A stretch of 14,139 nt of DNA, taken from the NCBI GenBank assembly GCA_029013165.1, contig JAQXMV010000180.1, forward strand, positions 1-14,139, in the 5' to 3' direction. The stretch's first letter is position 1; each line of letters opens with the position of its first letter. Below, one piece after another: positions 13,956 to 14,139 of this stretch. This DNA comes from Oscillospiraceae bacterium. Lineage in GTDB: Bacteria > Bacillota > Clostridia > Oscillospirales > Acutalibacteraceae. Position numbers and translations under genes: made by a program. The notes beneath the pieces are model-generated. The model ran no database searches. It had not been told where the DNA came from and worked only from the letters and a program-made list of their open reading frames with translations.

Positions 13956-14139
13956 TAGCACTTAATTGTTTTTTATCAAATTAATACACAAAAAACAAAA
14001 AGTTCAAAAACTTAAAAACAAAGTGTTAAAGGGCGTTTCACATAGTCAACACATTGGCGGTGTTTTTGTTGTTTTGGTGGTGCCGGAAGGGCGGCCCCGG
14101 GGGCGGCGCCCGAGAGTGCGCCGCAGCCGACAACCGCCC
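13956..14139. other. Intergenic tail: AT-rich stretch passing into a GC-rich block with a hairpin
   Basis: From 13956 to about 14030 the sequence is dominated by A and T, with A-runs on the plus strand. From about 14085 it becomes strongly G/C-rich. In that block GCGGCGC (14103-14109) pairs with GCGCCGC (14118-14124) around an 8-nt loop. No gene, RBS or convincing plus-strand promoter was recognised. The block continues past the window edge, so it may be a repeat element or part of a neighbouring feature. Confidence 0.4.

Noticed and set aside
13956..14060. AT-rich stretch considered as a replication origin or CRISPR leader
   Set aside because: No DnaA-box cluster and no repeat-spacer pattern is present; the A/T richness is adequately explained as a promoter flank.

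Overview
The window looks like a chromosomal segment of a Gram-positive anaerobe of the Clostridia, most likely near the Ruminococcaceae/Oscillospiraceae. Three things suggest this: the gene order rimP-nusA-ylxR-ylxQ-infB-rbfA-nrnA-truB-ribF, which is the classical Firmicutes nusA-infB block; strong AGGAGG-type ribosome binding sites with some GTG/TTG starts; and a moderately GC-rich base composition. The family-level placement is inference only. No phage, plasmid, IS element, CRISPR array, tRNA or rRNA gene was seen.

Layout. Positions 1-41 hold the last codons of an upstream gene. Then come rlmH (51-533, 23S rRNA methyltransferase) and a CaCA-type cation exchanger (639-1652) with its own strong extended -10 promoter. 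A second promoter of nearly the same design (1680-1708) drives a leader of about 110 nt with a 10-bp hairpin, followed by a tightly packed plus-strand operon: rimP, nusA, ylxR/rnpM, an L7Ae-like ylxQ, infB, rbfA, nrnA, truB, ribF, a HAD phosphatase and a single-pass membrane protein with a large outer domain. Gaps are 12-58 nt and three junctions overlap by 8-11 nt. The operon closes with a strong intrinsic terminator at 11930-11972.

A 288-bp convergent intergenic region holds this terminator and a second one for the opposite strand. Facing the operon is a minus-strand gene (12204-13883) for a secreted, very cysteine-rich repeat protein. It has a signal peptide, ten C/CxxC/H repeat units and a distinctive C-terminal tail in which a CxCxCH motif, a hydrophobic helix and a CxCGxxHY end follow one another. 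Its promoter and ribosome binding site are clear. The last 180 bp go from very AT-rich sequence to a GC-rich block with a hairpin.

How it works together: the operon is a gene-expression set. It covers 30S maturation (RimP, RbfA), transcription elongation and termination (NusA), initiation (IF2), tRNA pseudouridylation (TruB), an RNase P modulator (RnpM/YlxR), a probable kink-turn RNA binder (YlxQ) and nano-RNA/pAp turnover (NrnA). FMN/FAD synthesis (RibF) is added, and a HAD phosphatase is translationally coupled to it. The least ordinary parts are the cysteine-repeat secreted protein with its C-terminal tail, the ribF-coupled HAD protein, the membrane protein where rpsO/pnp often lie in Bacillus-like genomes, and the structured leader before rimP.
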